Of a DNA stretch of 64,000 nucleotides, positions 23,940 through 36,432 are shown one piece after another. Both the position numbers and the translations under genes were made by a program. The stretch's first letter is position 1, and the number at the start of each line of letters is the position of its first letter. The notes under the pieces were generated by a model. The model saw nothing but the letters and a program-made list of their open reading frames with translations. It had not been told where the DNA came from and searched no databases. The stretch comes from Lycium barbarum (taxonomy: Eukaryota; Streptophyta; Magnoliopsida; Solanales; Solanaceae), in the NCBI RefSeq assembly GCF_019175385.1, contig NC_083339.1:116421601-116485600 (forward strand). Reading direction: 5' to 3'.

Positions 23940-24448
23940 CCCTGTATGGATCCTGTTTTCTTATTGGGTTTCACAATATGCCTTTTATATTCCCCAAGAC
24001 ATCTACTACTTGTGCTTTTCTTTTTCCCTTTTTTGTTTTTTTGGGTTCAGCCCGCTCCTGGCCCCAGACGTTTTTTATTAAGCACGTATCATTTATCACT
24101 AATATGCCTCCACGTGTCCTACCTTCCTCACGGTTTATATCAAGTCTTCTCGGCTAAGGATAGTCCCTCACTTGCCTAATCCGCTATTTGCTCATTTTTC
24201 TTGCTTTTTACATTGACTTAAATGCCCTTCCTGAACACTCATTTTAAACAGATCAAGCCCAACATCCACAAAAAAGCCCAAGGACCTTAGTGGAACTTTA
24301 AACATACAAAACTAGTCTGGTAACGTCACAAACTGTTCTTCCTAGTTAAGATGCTATAAGTACTCACTCCACCAATAACGTTCATAGATAAAAGTTGCCA
24401 TCAGCCATTTTTATACATTTCTTTACTGTATTTTTGAAGAAAAAAAAT
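23940..24448 (+). promoter_or_regulatory. Upstream region and 5' UTR of the SRC2-like gene
   Basis: This 0.5-kb gap lies between the foldback element and the ATG at 24449. A weak TATA-like gctataagtac is at about 24353-24363, about 90 bp before the ATG, which would give a short 5' UTR. A cacgtgtc G-box-like core is at about 24111-24118; this fits a stress-responsive gene but is not proof. No other frame here is convincing. Confidence 0.4.
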
Positions 24449-25444
24449 ATGGGATCGCGATTCGAGGTGGAGGTGAAGATCTCATCAGCTAAGGATTTGA
24501 AGAACGTGAATTGGCGTTACGGCCGTCTCAAACCTTATGCTGTTGTATGGGTTGACCCAAAAGGCAAATGCTCCACAAAAGTGGACGATGACGGTGACAC
24601 GTCACCTTACTGGGATGAAAAGCTTGTGATTCCCTTATATTCCCCAATCGAAGAATCAACTGTGTACATCGACGTCGTTCACGCTAACGCACCTGAAGGT
24701 ACCAAGCCTCTCATCGGCTCCGCCAAGCTTCCGTTACGTGATGTTGTCGATAGCGTCGGAATTGGAAATTCCTCGGAGCGTTCGCTTGAGTTGAAGCGAC
24801 CTTCTGGTCGTCCTCAAGGGAAGGTAAAAGTGGAAGTTGTTGTTCGTGATCCGCGTTATCGTGCGCCGGATCCTTATTATGCGCCTCCTTATGGTGTACC
24901 TCCACCGGCTGGATCAAGGGATTACCCACCGCAACCTTATGGCGGAGCGTACGGGGCAGGTGTTCCTGCCCCCTATGCTGCCCCGCCAGCGGGTTATCCG
25001 TATAGCGCTGCTCCTGCTCCAGCTCCGGCTTATGGTCAACAACCAATTTACGGTGCTTCTGCTCCGGCTCCAGCTCCAGGTTATGGTCAACAACCGAGTT
25101 ACGGCGCCCCCCCTGCGCCGTACGGGCAGCAGGGTAGTTACGGACAACCTGGTTACGGGTCGCAAGGAAGTTATGGGTCGCAGGGTAGTTACGGGCAGCA
25201 AGGAGGCTACGGGCAGGGAAGCTACGGGCAGAAGGCGGGGTATGGGTATGAGGAGAAGAAGAAGGGGAAGTTTGGAGGAATGGGGTTGGGAGCGGGATTG
25301 GCTGTGGGTGCGGTTGCAGGGGCACTGGGTGGACTTGCAATTGCGGAGGGTATTGATCACATTGAGGATAACATTGCTGATAAGGCGGCGGAGAAAGTTG
25401 AGGAAGATCTGGATGATGATGATTATGATGATGATGATGACTAG
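24449..25444 (+). CDS. SRC2: C2-domain protein, SRC2-like
   Basis: The single-exon frame encodes 331 residues. Residues 5-130 form a C2 domain ([47 protein letters not shown]), which in other proteins binds phospholipids, often with calcium. Residues 135-265 are rich in Pro, Tyr, Gly and Gln with repeated YGQQ and SYG units. Residues 275-299 are a Gly/Ala-rich hydrophobic stretch that could enter a membrane, and the tail (318-331) is nearly all Asp. This is the layout of SRC2 (soybean gene regulated by cold), linked in other plants to cold response, protein targeting to vacuoles and calcium-dependent NADPH oxidase activation. An in-frame upstream codon at 24395 is ignored because the C2 fold starts at MGSRFEVEV. 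The overlapping open frames on both strands are shadows of its skewed composition. Confidence 0.9.
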   Translation: MGSRFEVEVKISSAKDLKNVNWRYGRLKPYAVVWVDPKGKCSTKVDDDGDTSPYWDEKLVIPLYSPIEESTVYIDVVHANAPEGTKPLIGSAKLPLRDVVDSVGIGNSSERSLELKRPSGRPQGKVKVEVVVRDPRYRAPDPYYAPPYGVPPPAGSRDYPPQPYGGAYGAGVPAPYAAPPAGYPYSAAPAPAPAYGQQPIYGASAPAPAPGYGQQPSYGAPPAPYGQQGSYGQPGYGSQGSYGSQGSYGQQGGYGQGSYGQKAGYGYEEKKKGKFGGMGLGAGLAVGAVAGALGGLAIAEGIDHIEDNIADKAAEKVEEDLDDDDYDDDDD

Positions 25445-26381
25445 AAAAATACCTACCATCTTTGATTTAGTTGATTTTGATTCGCATTTTCTTGTTATAT
25501 TTTCCTGAAAGAGAAAGGGTACTTTAATGTCAAAGCAAAAACTTGTAAAATTTATGCAACTGTTGTTTGATGTACTAATATGTTTTTGGAGTATCGATCA
25601 CATAACGTGTAATGGATGCAAGTTGTTGCTATAATTTCTAAGTCTTTGTGTCCAAAAATTCCATTCTCCACATCTGTCTCTGAGGTTCGAAAATGCTCTG
25701 GATTCTGCGATCTCTAAGTGATTATACATGTATTAATTGGGTAATTCTGCTGAAGATGAAGGACCAAACCAAATGCATTTGTGTATTGCATCTTTCACTG
25801 TATTTGATAGTTGATACATTGAATCTTGTAGCTTTCTTCTCATGTTTTTATGTGCCCATCTTGAATGTTTCACGCTATACTGCAGTAGTACCACTCATTA
25901 ATAGAGGCTGTGTTTGGTATAATACATGCAAACTTGGTTAGACCCCTCTAGTTCAGCAATGTAATAATGCTAATTCAAAGTTATGACATTCACAAAATGC
26001 CTTCAATCTAAGTTTTCTTTGAAATGATTGAGGAATCACTCTTCAAACATACCTTATAGAAATAGCTTGAGAAAAAAAAAAGATAAATAAATTAATAAAA
26101 AGTAAATTAAAAATTCAGGATAGATCAATAGCCATTGAGGGTCAGAGTCACGTTTTAATTACCAAACAATCCCCAAGCTTCACCGTATTATTTTGTAACC
26201 GTTGAGTTAGAACTCAATTTATGAACTATAACGCTAACACATGGCTAAAACGTACCATTTGTGTTGTACTTTTCATGTTTTAATAGTGATCATATAATGT
26301 AAGTTATTTATGTCCTTCAGCGGATCCGGCTCCTTGACACTTGATCTATATATAAGTTTAAAGGTTTGGAATAATAATAAT
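25445..26381 (+). other. 3' UTR and downstream flank of SRC2-like gene
   Basis: The first 200-300 bp are probably 3' UTR; the polyadenylation site is not certain. The rest is AT-rich spacer with no supported gene or RNA. An 82-residue open frame near 25693 shows no recognisable domain. Confidence 0.4.
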
Positions 26382-26596
26382 TACTCTCCGTCCCAAAAAG
26401 ATTGTCTTACTTTTTTTATTAGTTTGTTCTAAAAAAAATTGACTCATTTTTATATTTAGAAACATTTAACGAGATGATTTACAGTCACACAAATATCAAA
26501 GGCTTATTTTGGACCATATATTTCAAAAGACTTCCTTTATTTTTTAAACCCAATGTCAAGTCAAACTAAGACAATCTTTTTAGGACGGAGGGAGTA
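26382..26596. mobile_element. Stowaway-like MITE
   Basis: Terminal inverted repeats TACTCTCCGTCCCAAAAAG and (complement) TTACTCCCTCCGTCCTAAAAA bracket about 211 bp, with TA on both sides. The CTCCCTCCGTCC end is typical of the abundant plant Stowaway (Tc1/mariner-type) MITEs. It encodes nothing. Confidence 0.85.
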
Positions 26597-27816
26597 ATAT
26601 GTATGCTAACTACAGTCTACAGTAGTTACGTTAAAGGATTGGATTTTGAAACAATTTTAGTGAGAGAAAACTTATCTTAATCACGGACTACAGGTGTAGA
26701 TGAGTCTTAAAATATCTAACTTTTTTCACATCCGAAACTTTTGGAAAGAGTGTTATTAACTTGTTAGGATCTTTTAAAATAACATCTAACTGTAAAAAAA
26801 GTTTATTGTTGCGAATTGGCTGTGGCATTTAAGTATTTATCACATATACTCCTAGTACAAATGTAATCCATTTGGTCCCAATAGTTTAAGCAGCAGAGCG
26901 TGCTATATATGAATCGTCGTCGTGTCATCAGCATTCACATTATGTTACGGCTGACCTTTTGACTTGCCTTTTAAGTTCCAACCACTATTTTCTACCTATA
27001 ACAAAGGTTACGAGTTGGAAAGAAAGTAAATAGTAGTACTTACTTCAAATAAAATAGTTTCTCCCGGATTAAAACCAATCTGTTTGTTCATTCTTTTGTG
27101 AAATACGTAGTAAAGAATTAGTGAAATGGTTGGAGTTGAAGTTGGAATATGACATTTTTTTTTTATAGACTAAAAAAGGAAGTATGTCATATAAATTGAA
27201 ACGGATAAAACTTATTGTTATACATTCCTCCATTGTAGAGGTACTAAAGCATCGTTTCCCTTCTACTTCTCTCAATTTCTACTGTATCTATTCCTAAATT
27301 TATACGAAAGAGTTTCTAGTTTATATCGAAAGACTTTGTTAAACTTTTAGGATTACGCTACTATAGGCAAGATATCCTTAAAACAGTATTCTTAAATAAC
27401 ATGCCTCAAGTATCACAATTCCATAAACTTCAAACATGATTAGAATATATGTGTGGTTGATATTGAAGGAGCGCTCTCTAGCTAGTTGCCTTGTAAGATT
27501 TATCAGAGAAAATGTAGGGATATTTGTTGGCAATGGCTAATCCCTTGCAGTACAAGTCCCCTAATAAGATCTTAGACGTACAGATATACATTCTCTTGTC
27601 TTCAAAGCAAAAACAAAACATAACAAATCATTTAATATACTCTTAGCATTTAATCATTATAAGAGGTGCCTCAAACGTGTACTCTGCTCTCTCTCCTTCT
27701 CCCTTTGGAAATATTGATCTATCTTTAATTTAAAGTGCTGCTTCCTCTCTCATCTTTGAAAAGTTACTTGTAAAGTCTCCTTCCTTGAGCTTTCAATTGC
27801 AGGACTAAGAAGAAGA
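26597..27816 (+). other. Intergenic and upstream region of the UPF0496 gene
   Basis: AT-rich sequence without a supported frame. The 150 bp before the ATG at 27817 include a pyrimidine-rich stretch (ctctgctctctctccttctcc) common in plant 5' UTRs. No clear TATA box was found. Confidence 0.4.
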
Positions 27817-30723
27817 ATGAAGATAAAATTTCGTCCAGCACTGAGAAAATATTTTGCATGGAATGGTAAGCTTCTTATGTCGTTCAGTTTACTTGTTTTC
27901 TTGATTCATGAAATCCGATTTTGATTTGTTGCACATGTAGTTGTCGGGATAGTAGACGAGACAGATTTCTAAAAGAGCCATGTGAAAATAAAGCATCATT
28001 AAAATATTTTGCAAATATCGAGATTCCATAATTTAAGTATAAATATCTTATTTTAGTAAACATCTATCAAATTTTATAATTGGATAATTTCTTAACTGTG
28101 GATCTCAATGATAATAGCAAGAGAAGAACGTTTTCTGCATGTTACAAGTTGGGCCAAAACTGTCAGAATTAGGAGTTAACAGCTAATAATCCGATTATAT
28201 CTACTTTCTGGTCCCCTGAGAGTATCTGTCCAAAAACACGTGTTTTACGTTACTACAATCATCATAATCTGGAATTGGATTAGGTTGGCCTTCTAGTTGT
28301 TTTTTTCTTTTTCTTGTTCAGAACTCGCTCGGTATTTCATTCTAAAATTATTTACTTCAGTAACTTTTCAGCTAATTGTAATGGAATTGATTCCTGTAGG
28401 ATAGTCCAATGGTCAAGTTTGTAACAATTCGAATCGCATTAGGAGTTTATCATGCTATTTAATCTTGTTTTTTTTACACTATACAGTATTCCAATAAAGC
28501 TTACAGCAAAAAATGATCTTATTCTTTATTTTTAATTTTTTTAGCCAAATGTATAATTTGCATATATTAGGTGTGTATTCTAATTATATACGTACACTAT
28601 TACAGCAGTACACTATTACAGCTAGGCGGATCATTTTTTTACCTTAATGCATCCTATTGGGATTTTCTCCTCTTCTGTTAAGTTTGTGAAAGACAAAATA
28701 TATAGAATCGGAATATTAAAAAAGAGTTTGACCTTTCTATATAGATTTTGCAGCAGAATTTGTACTCTATGGCCCATAATAAATAAAGCCTTGTTCTTTA
28801 TGGGCTTCATTTGAGCCCTCCGTAAATGACGGAGTAAGCTCTGTTTGTCCTTGTCAAGATGAATCCAGATCCAGGGACAAGGCCCAGATGGGTAGAAATA
28901 GATCAATTCATTCACTTGGTTTTTGTTTGATATCTCTTTTTAATTCCTTTTTTCTCATTTTTTCTTTTCTTGCAATGGTGTTTTATAAATGAAAACACAC
29001 CCAAAAGAAGGGATGTTAACATTCTTAGCCTCCTAGCTAACAAAATTTCATCCACATAGCGAGAATAGATCGTAATCTTCCTCGATATACTCCATCTATA
29101 ATTAGTGTATCCACTGATTATAAAATGATATACTAGCTAATATTTGTAAAATATAAAAATTGAGGTTATTTTTTGTTGAATTGTTGTGTGGTGTTCAAAG
29201 TTCATTTTTTTTGCGTGGATTTCCCTTCAAAGGAGCTGTTCTTTGATTTTTGTCCTTCACTTAAAAAAGTGACCGAAAATACCCCAAGGTTTTGGGTTCG
29301 AATTCCCGCTCAGTCAAAAAAAAAAATAAAAAATCGCAAGACAAGACTTTCGCGAAACATCTGCTTTAAGGCCTAACATTTACCCAAAATTAGGCCTATT
29401 CGGGCAAAAGTGTGCCAAAAGGCCTAACTTTTGCCCGAATAGGCCTCGAAATTTTGTCTTGCTACGTTTTTGTTTTTTTTTTTTTTTGTTTTTTTTTTTT
29501 ACTGAGTCGGGGTTTGAACCCAGAACCTCAAGGTATTAGGTGAAGGACAAAAATTAAAGACCAGCAATTTGAGGGACAAAATTAAAAACCACTCCCGAAT
29601 ATGGATAATCGTGCAAATTGCCTAACTCAAATCTGTTTTGTACGCAGAGGCCCAAAGCGGTAAACCAGCCCACATGGAATTGGACCTCAGAGAGGAATAT
29701 GCCCATGCCTTTCGAACCGAATCCTACGCTGACTTTTGGACACGGGTCCTTGCTTTAGCTGAAAAAATTTCTTCCCCTACCAAAATTGTCGGCTCCACTT
29801 CAGCGGCTCGGCTTCCCTCTTACCGCCTTTTCGTGGAGCATCTTTTGGATCCGGATCAACCCACAGTAACTCGGATTTTGGGTTTAATCCAAACCCACAA
29901 GGAAACTCACTCTTTACTATCCGAATATTTCTCGCAAACTGCTGAAACTTCTTTACTTTGCAGTCTATTACTAAAAGATGTCCAACGTACACGTTCTAGA
30001 TATAAATCACTTAAATTTGCCCTAGACTCCCTCCAAAAACCACCTTATTCGCATGTGAACCCTATACCCAAGATCCTGACACGATTAACTAAATTTTGTA
30101 ACTCCCTTAACCCACTTGTTTCATCTACATCCTCTCCGCTCCGGTTTAAAACTGTTCAAGCCAATTGCTCCCAGTTGCTAAAACGGCTTGAGCTTAGGCG
30201 AGACAAGACCAAGGACAAACTTCAATTCATCAACAAACTCAAACGTGGCGCAGCCGTTTTTCTTGTGGCTTTGACTGTCTCACTCACAGTGATTGTAGCG
30301 ACTCATGCATTAGCCTTGCTAGTTGCGGCTCCTATGGTAATGGTAACTTCATTCCAGCTGATGTCAACTAAGAAGCTTGCTAGCTGGTCGGCTCAGCTGG
30401 ATATAGCCGCAAAAGGGACGTACATACTAATTAGAGACTTGGACACTATAAGTCGGCTAGTGGGTCGGCTAAATGATGAATTAGAAGATTTGCAAGCCAT
30501 AGTTCGGTTTTGGCTTGCGAGAGGTGGCGATCCGCTTCAGCTTCAGCTACAAGCCAGTGGGGAAGTGGCGCGCCAATTGAAGAAGAATTATGCAAACTTT
30601 GTAGACCAATTGGATGAATTAGAAGAACATTTGTACTTGTGTTTCATGACTATAAATAGGGCTAGAAACCTTGTTATTACAGAAATTATGAATTCGGGTC
30701 CATATTTGTTACCCAAAGAATAG
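27817..30723 (+). CDS. UPF0496 (DUF677) membrane protein, two exons
   Basis: Proposed exons are 27817-27865 and 29648-30723. Exon 1 gives MKIKFRPALRKYFAWN plus one base; the donor is GGTAAGC and the acceptor TTGTACGCAG, and the phase matches exactly (G + AG = Glu17). The protein is about 374 residues. It opens with LDLREEYAHAFRTESYADFW, typical of the family, has helical and basic stretches, and a hydrophobic segment at about 218-249 (AAVFLVALTVSLTVIVATHA) that probably spans a membrane. Plant UPF0496 proteins of this type (for example At3g49070/At3g19330 by recollection) have no settled biochemical function. The intron (1782 bp) holds a foldback element at about 29205-29612. No frame break was seen. 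Confidence 0.85.
29205..29612. mobile_element. Foldback element inside the UPF0496 intron
   Basis: Imperfect inverted arms (left ctttgatttttgtccttcac, right gtgaaggacaaaaattaaag) and inner palindromic modules (ggcctaacttttgcccgaat) define the element. Both arms carry a ggttcgaa/ttgaaccc T-loop-like motif, as in the element at 23021-23929, so the two belong to related families. The exact ends and duplication were not resolved. It is 35 bp from the 3' splice site. Confidence 0.6.
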
Positions 30724-31253
30724 CTAACTGGGATTTGAAACAAAATTTAATTTCATGTTGTTACTCATTTTTTTTTTTAAAAAAGATAGCCACTGTTGCT
30801 TGAATACTTCTTTTTTCCATTCCATAAAGAATATTATTTTTAAGGAAAGAAAACAAAAGAGACTTAATTATTTATGTCACTATTAGTGTTTGGCTTTTAT
30901 TGTCAAGACAGTGGTGGATGTGGAAAATTATGACCACATCGAACTAGCAAATTTTAACATAGTGAAAAATTTCACATGGAATTAGGTTGTAAGGACTTTA
31001 GTTGGGGAGCTATGTGATTAATGTGTTTGATCACTTTATCCTATCACATAATTGAATGGCCGACATTTTTGCTGTAGATGAAATTTGGGAGTTCTTCAAT
31101 TTGAAATTCAAGCATTGAAAATAATGATACATAATATTTGTGACGGCCTACCTTTTGCATGATAATGAAATGAATTTGTGGCGAAAATATTAAGACATCA
31201 TGTCTCATTTTAATGGTACCAGTGCATACATTTTTAGTACGTTACATACCACC
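30724..31253 (+). other. 3' UTR and flank of the UPF0496 gene
   Basis: AT-rich stretch between the stop codon and the copia insertion. No further gene is seen; the target duplication AATTT at 31254-31258 ends it. Confidence 0.5.
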
Positions 31254-31258
31254 AATTT

Positions 31259-31739
31259 TGTTAAGATGAAAAATCTCTCTAATGTTGCTCTCACAAATCA
31301 GACCATAAAGATCGTTGATATTGATGAAGAAGAAGACAGACACAAGTCTGCTTCAACAAGTACAATGGACAAGAGTAAAAGGGAAAGTTAGTATTTTGGG
31401 CTTAATTCATATTTGGGCCTCATTAAACCAGACTTGGGCCTAATTCGATCTTGAGGCTCTTTTGTGACTTGGGCCTCAGTCTTTCTTTCCCTCATAAGTA
31501 TTGGATAATACTTATACAAGAGCTGATATACAGATGGCACATGTATAGAGCATAGTATAGGATCTTTCTTAGAGTATTCTAGAATGTGTACAGGTGTATG
31601 TACGAATGTATAGGATTCCTGAATTTATTTTTGTACAGCTAAGAGTTTGTTAGGAGTATTAGTTTATTACAAAATAGTCCTTTATAACTTGATACAATGA
31701 ATATACACAGAAATTCTCATAAATCTCTCAATTTCTACA
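31259..31739 (+). repeat. Copia 5' LTR
   Basis: 481 bp, TG...CA ends. U3 carries four TGGGCY motifs (31397, 31414, 31435 and 31470). A TATA-like tttataact lies near 31681. It lacks 19 bp present in the 3' LTR near 36857. Confidence 0.95.
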
Positions 31740-31751
31740 TGGTATCAGAGC
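31740..31751 (+). other. Primer binding site, tRNA-iMet
   Basis: TGGTATCAGAGC starts directly after the 5' LTR and is the full consensus site complementary to the initiator methionine tRNA. Confidence 0.9.
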
Positions 31752-31817
31752 AACAACAAAATCTCTGAATCATCTTATCATTTTTTCATTTCATCATCTT
31801 CATTTTAAGCTTTAACC

Positions 31818-33395
31818 ATGTCTGGAAACACATAAAACACCTCAGCTTCTGAAACAGTGCCAGTGACGAGCACTCAGTCTGGAAATAGACCTTTACTTGA
31901 TTCTAGCAACCCCCTTTTCCTTAATTCTTCAGATGCACCAGGGATGAACTTGATGAACAACATCTTCAATGGAAAAGGATACCAAGGTTGGAGGAGATCT
32001 GTGCTCATTGCATTATCTGCAAAGAACAAACTAGAGTTCATTAATGGAACTTTGAAACAGCCAAACATTGATGATCAAGAATATCAAGCATGGAATAGGT
32101 GCAATGATATGGTCACCTCTTGGTTGCTAAATTCTCTATCAAAAGATATCGCAGATTCAGTGATTTACTCAAGAACTGCAAAGGAACTATGGACAGATCT
32201 GGAACAGAGGTTTGGACAGTCTAATGGAGCCAAGCTATACCATCTGCAAAAACAAATCAGTGGATTAGCACAAGGATCCACTGATATAGCAGGTTATTTT
32301 ACTAGATTGAAAAGGCTTTGGGATGAACTTGATTCCCTCAACTCACATGTAAACTACATGTGTGTGTGTGCACTTGTGAAGGAAAGCAGAAAATAGCTAA
32401 GTCATTGGAGGACCAAAGACTCATGCAGTTCCTCATGGGTTTAAATGATGTCTACTCTCAAGCTCGAGGAAACATTCTCATGCTCAACCCTTTACCAGGA
32501 ATCAATCAAGCTTATTCTTTTCTCCTTCAAGATGAGAATCAAAGAGAGGTGTATGTTAACCCACAGTATTCCCCTAATTCTTCATCCTTCATGGCAGGAA
32601 ACTATAATGCTAGCTCTCAGAAGTTCACAAAACAAACTCAAAGGTTTGGAAACAAAAACACACAAAGGTTTAAATCTGGTAATCAAATGCAAGGACAGAG
32701 GTTTGGAAATAGAAATCAAAGGAATCCAAATCAGTCACAAAAAACAGGAATAGGTTTCAAGCCTAAAAAGGCAAAGTTTAATCCTAATGTCAGTTGCACT
32801 TATTGCTTCAAAATAGGGCATGTAGTTGATGACTGTCATAGACTACATGGGTTTCTAGACGATTTTGAATTTACCAATCAAAAGGAGTATAACAGTGGAG
32901 TCAAAGGTAATGCAGCAATGGCAGGTGAAGAACATGAAAGCATTGACATAGGATATAATGATGCTGAGATAAACAGCATTACTCAGCAGCTAAGCAAGGA
33001 ACAAATTTCACAAATAGTTCAAATCATAAAGCAGAACCATACAGGACCATCAAAAACCTCAAACTCAGAAATCAATGCTAATGCCATAGCTGGTACTATG
33101 ATAAAGTATTCTGGTTCTTGTCTTGCTGTTTTCAACACTAATGCATGGATAATAGATTCTGGTGCATCTGAGCACATGTGTTTTGATCAAAATTCTTTTC
33201 AAAAATTAATTCCTCTCCCTAATCCTGTGCACATCAATCTTCCTAATTCTCATAGAGTCATTGTTACTCATATAGGTAGTGTTAAGATACTGCCTACTCT
33301 CACATTGAAAAATGTGCTTCTTGTTCCTTCATTTAGGTATAATCTTCTATCTGTGCAGAAGTTATGTGTTCAGATTCATTGTACTCTATTTTTTT
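31818..33395 (+). pseudogene. Copia gag and protease, broken
   Basis: An ATG at 31818 is followed by a TAA at 31833 (codon 6); the same frame then continues with NPLFLNSSDAPGMNLMNNIF and GYQGWRRSVLIALSAKNKLEF, the copia gag N-terminal pattern. A frameshift lies in the (TG) run at 32360-32370. The second part has LEDQRLMQFLMGLNDVYSQA, a CCHC zinc knuckle (CTYCFKIGHVVDDCHRLHG, near 32800) and the protease active site (WIIDSGASEHMCF, near 33150). A second frameshift is in the T7 tract at about 33388-33394, where the pre-integrase region starts. Gag and protease cannot be made intact. Confidence 0.9.
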
Positions 33396-36300
33396 AACTC
33401 AAAAGAGTGTATGTTGCAGGACCATATGAGGAGGGTACAAGTTTTTGGTGAATCAAGGGATGGACTCTACCTACTCAAGCCTAGTAATCTTAAGTCTAAG
33501 CATAAATGTCAAAGCAATCTATCAGTTATTCCAACTAGTAGTGATTTCAATTCTGTTTCTGTTCTTTTTTCAGCAAGCACTATTTCAGATGTAGCTCTTT
33601 GGCATGTAAGGTTGGGGCACTTGCCTTTTCAAGCAATGAAACATCTTCATTTAGTCAATTTTCCTCCCAATTTTAACTGTTCTTGTGATATTTGTCCACT
33701 TGCAAGGCAAACTAGATCCCCTTTCCCTTTAAGTCATATCAAAACTAAAAGGATTTTTGAATTAATTCATGTGGACACATGGGGGCCATATAAATTTTCA
33801 ACACATGATGGTTACAGATATTTTTTAATAGTGGTTGATGATTTTAGTAGAGCCACATGGACTTTCTTACTAACTGTCAAGAGTAATGCATTTCCTGTTT
33901 TAAAAGATTTCTTTGCTATGGTAGAGAGACAATTCAATGTGAAAGTTAAAAGAATGAGATCAGACAATGCCCTAGAGTTAGGGAAGGGGATACATGAAGC
34001 TCATTTTCTGAAAACTCAAGGAATTATCCATGAAACATCATGTGTTGGAACACCTCAACAAAATGGGATTGTTGAAAGAAAACATAGGCATTTGTTGGAA
34101 ATTGCTAAGGCCCTTTTATTTCAATCCAAATTACCCACATCTTTTTGGGGAGAGTGTGTGTTAACTGCTACACATCCGATCAATAGAATACCCTCTAGGG
34201 TTCTCAAAGGAAAGTGCCCTTTTCAAATCATACATGGCAGACTGCCTAACTACAAATTTTTAAAAAGTTTTGGTTCATTATGCTATGCATCAGTTCTTCC
34301 ACAGCATAGGAGTAAGTTTGAACCTAGAGCCAAACCTTGTGTCTTTATAGATTATCCACAAGGTCAAAAAGGTTATAAACTACTTGAATTAGCAACCAAA
34401 AAGATTATAGTTTCTAGAGATGTTCAATTCCATGAAACTGTTTTCCCCTATTCTCAAATCTCACCTGGTACAGAACAGATTTTTCCTATTCCTGATATCA
34501 ACAACTCCTTTCCTGAACAATCTCCTCCCAGTATGCCACCTACTTGTACTCCTCACCACTATTCCACTTCTGATTCTAATCCTTCTCTTCCACTTGATCA
34601 CTCTCCTTCACCTTCCTCTGTATCAACATCTGATACACTATCTCCTGCACATTCTCCTTCACCCACACCACCTCCCCCCATTCCCACTAGAAAATCAGAA
34701 AGGGCAAAACACAGACCTGCCTACTTAGATGACTTCTATTGCAACAACATCTACCTATCAGAAGTCACTAACACATGTTTTTCTCAACCCTTGCAATCCC
34801 CTACTTTTTCTTTTAGTGCTTTATCTATGCAGAATCAACAACTGATGGGATCTCTTAGTACCATTACTGAGCCTAAAATTTATTTTCAAGCTAGTTTGCA
34901 CCCTGGGTGGAGAGATGCAATGGATCAAGAAATTAAGGCTCTCAAAGCCAATCACACTTGGGAAGAAGTCCCTTTACCAGCTGGAATGAAAGCTTTGCCT
35001 TGTAAATGGGTATACAAAGTTAAGCAACTCTCAAATGGATCACTTGAAAGATTAAAGGCACAACTTGTTATTAGGGGTGATATTCAGAGAGAACGCATTG
35101 ATTATAATGAAACCTTTTCTCCAGTAGTGAAAATGACTACTATCAGGTGTCTTTTGGCAATTACAGTAAAAAGAGGTTGGTCAATCACTCAACTAGATGT
35201 CAATAATGCATTTTTGCATGGGGATTTACAGGAGGAGGTTTACATGAAGTTTCCCCCAGGTTTGACCCCTCCTAATCCCAATTATGTGTGCAAATTGCAA
35301 AAATCACTTTATGGTTTAAAACAAGCATCAAGGGCATGGTATGCTAAACTTGCTGGTGCTCTACAGTTCAAGGGTTACACAGCTTCATTGAATGACTTAC
35401 TCATTATTTTTCAAGAGATTAGGGGATTCTATTTCTATTGTTGCAGTGTATGTTGATGACATACTCCTCACAGGGAATAATCCCTCAGAATTCACTGCTC
35501 TTAAATCCTTCTTGCATTCAGAATTTTACATTAAAGACCTGGGTGAACTACACTATTTTCTAGGGATGGAAGTACTCAGGGAAAAACAAGGGATTATTCT
35601 AAATCAGAGGAAATTTACCTTAGAACTCTTGGACGAATTTGATTGTTCAAATGTGGCACCTGTTTCTTCTCCCATCATTCCTTCTACAAAATTTTCCAAT
35701 TCCAACCAAACCAGTCCACTCCTTACTGATCCTACCATTTATCGAAGACTCATTAGAAAGCTTAATTACCTCACCCACACTCGCCCAGATCTTTCCTATG
35801 CGGTTCTTTGTTTGAGTCAGTACATGCAATCCCCTCGTATGGATCATTTGGATGTTGGTCTAAGAGTTCTTAGATATTTGGGGGCAAACCCTAATCAAGG
35901 TATACTTTGGAATGTTGATCCTTCACTTTCACTCATATCTTTCTGCGATGCCGATTGGGCTTCTTGCAAGGATACTAGACGATCTATCAGTGGATTTTTT
36001 ATCAGTCTTGGTGGTTCTCCCGTCTCTTGGAAGTCCAAGAAACAATCATCCATTTCTTTATCCTCGGCTGAATCGGAATACAGGTCGATGCGTCGAGTTA
36101 CTGCTAAACTCACTTGGCTCACTCTACTTCTTGAAGATCTTTCTCTCAAACCAACTTTGTCGGTACTTGTATTTTCCGACAGCAAAGCAGCGATCTATAT
36201 TGCTCGCAATCCGGTTTTCCACGAAAGAACCAAGCACGTGAAACTGGATTGCCATTTTGTGCGACAGCAATTTCTCGCCGGCCTGATTTCTCTCTCCTTC

Positions 36301-36432
36301 GTTCCATCCACTGCTCAACTTGCCGATCTCTTTACAAAACCGCTGCTTGGTCCTTCGCACCATTTACTTCTCTCCAAGTTGGGTGTTAGTTCCCTCCCCT
36401 CCAACTTGAGGGGGGGGGGGGGGGGGTGTTAA
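33396..36432 (+). pseudogene. Copia integrase, reverse transcriptase and RNase H, broken
   Basis: After the T7 frameshift the frame gives the pre-integrase domain ([16 protein letters not shown]), integrase ([36 protein letters not shown]: the D, D and E of the catalytic triad), a Ser/Pro-rich linker, and RT ([52 protein letters not shown]). An extra base near 35397 shifts the frame before the catalytic YVDDILLTG (near 35450). RNase H follows (FCDADWASCKDTRRSISGF, SSAESEYRSM) to the stop near 36430, in the G run. The catalytic residues are all present; only indels separate the domains. Confidence 0.92.
36410..36426 (+). other. Polypurine tract, G17 run, before the 3' LTR
   Basis: ccaacttgag followed by 17 G directly abuts the LTR start TGTTAAG. 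Its place fits the priming site for plus-strand synthesis, although an all-G tract is unusual. Length may be affected by sequencing. Confidence 0.75.

Noticed and set aside
24711..25508. Long open frames on the minus strand and in a second plus frame over the SRC2-like gene
   Set aside because: Low-complexity shadow of the Pro/Gly/Tyr-rich coding sequence; no domain.
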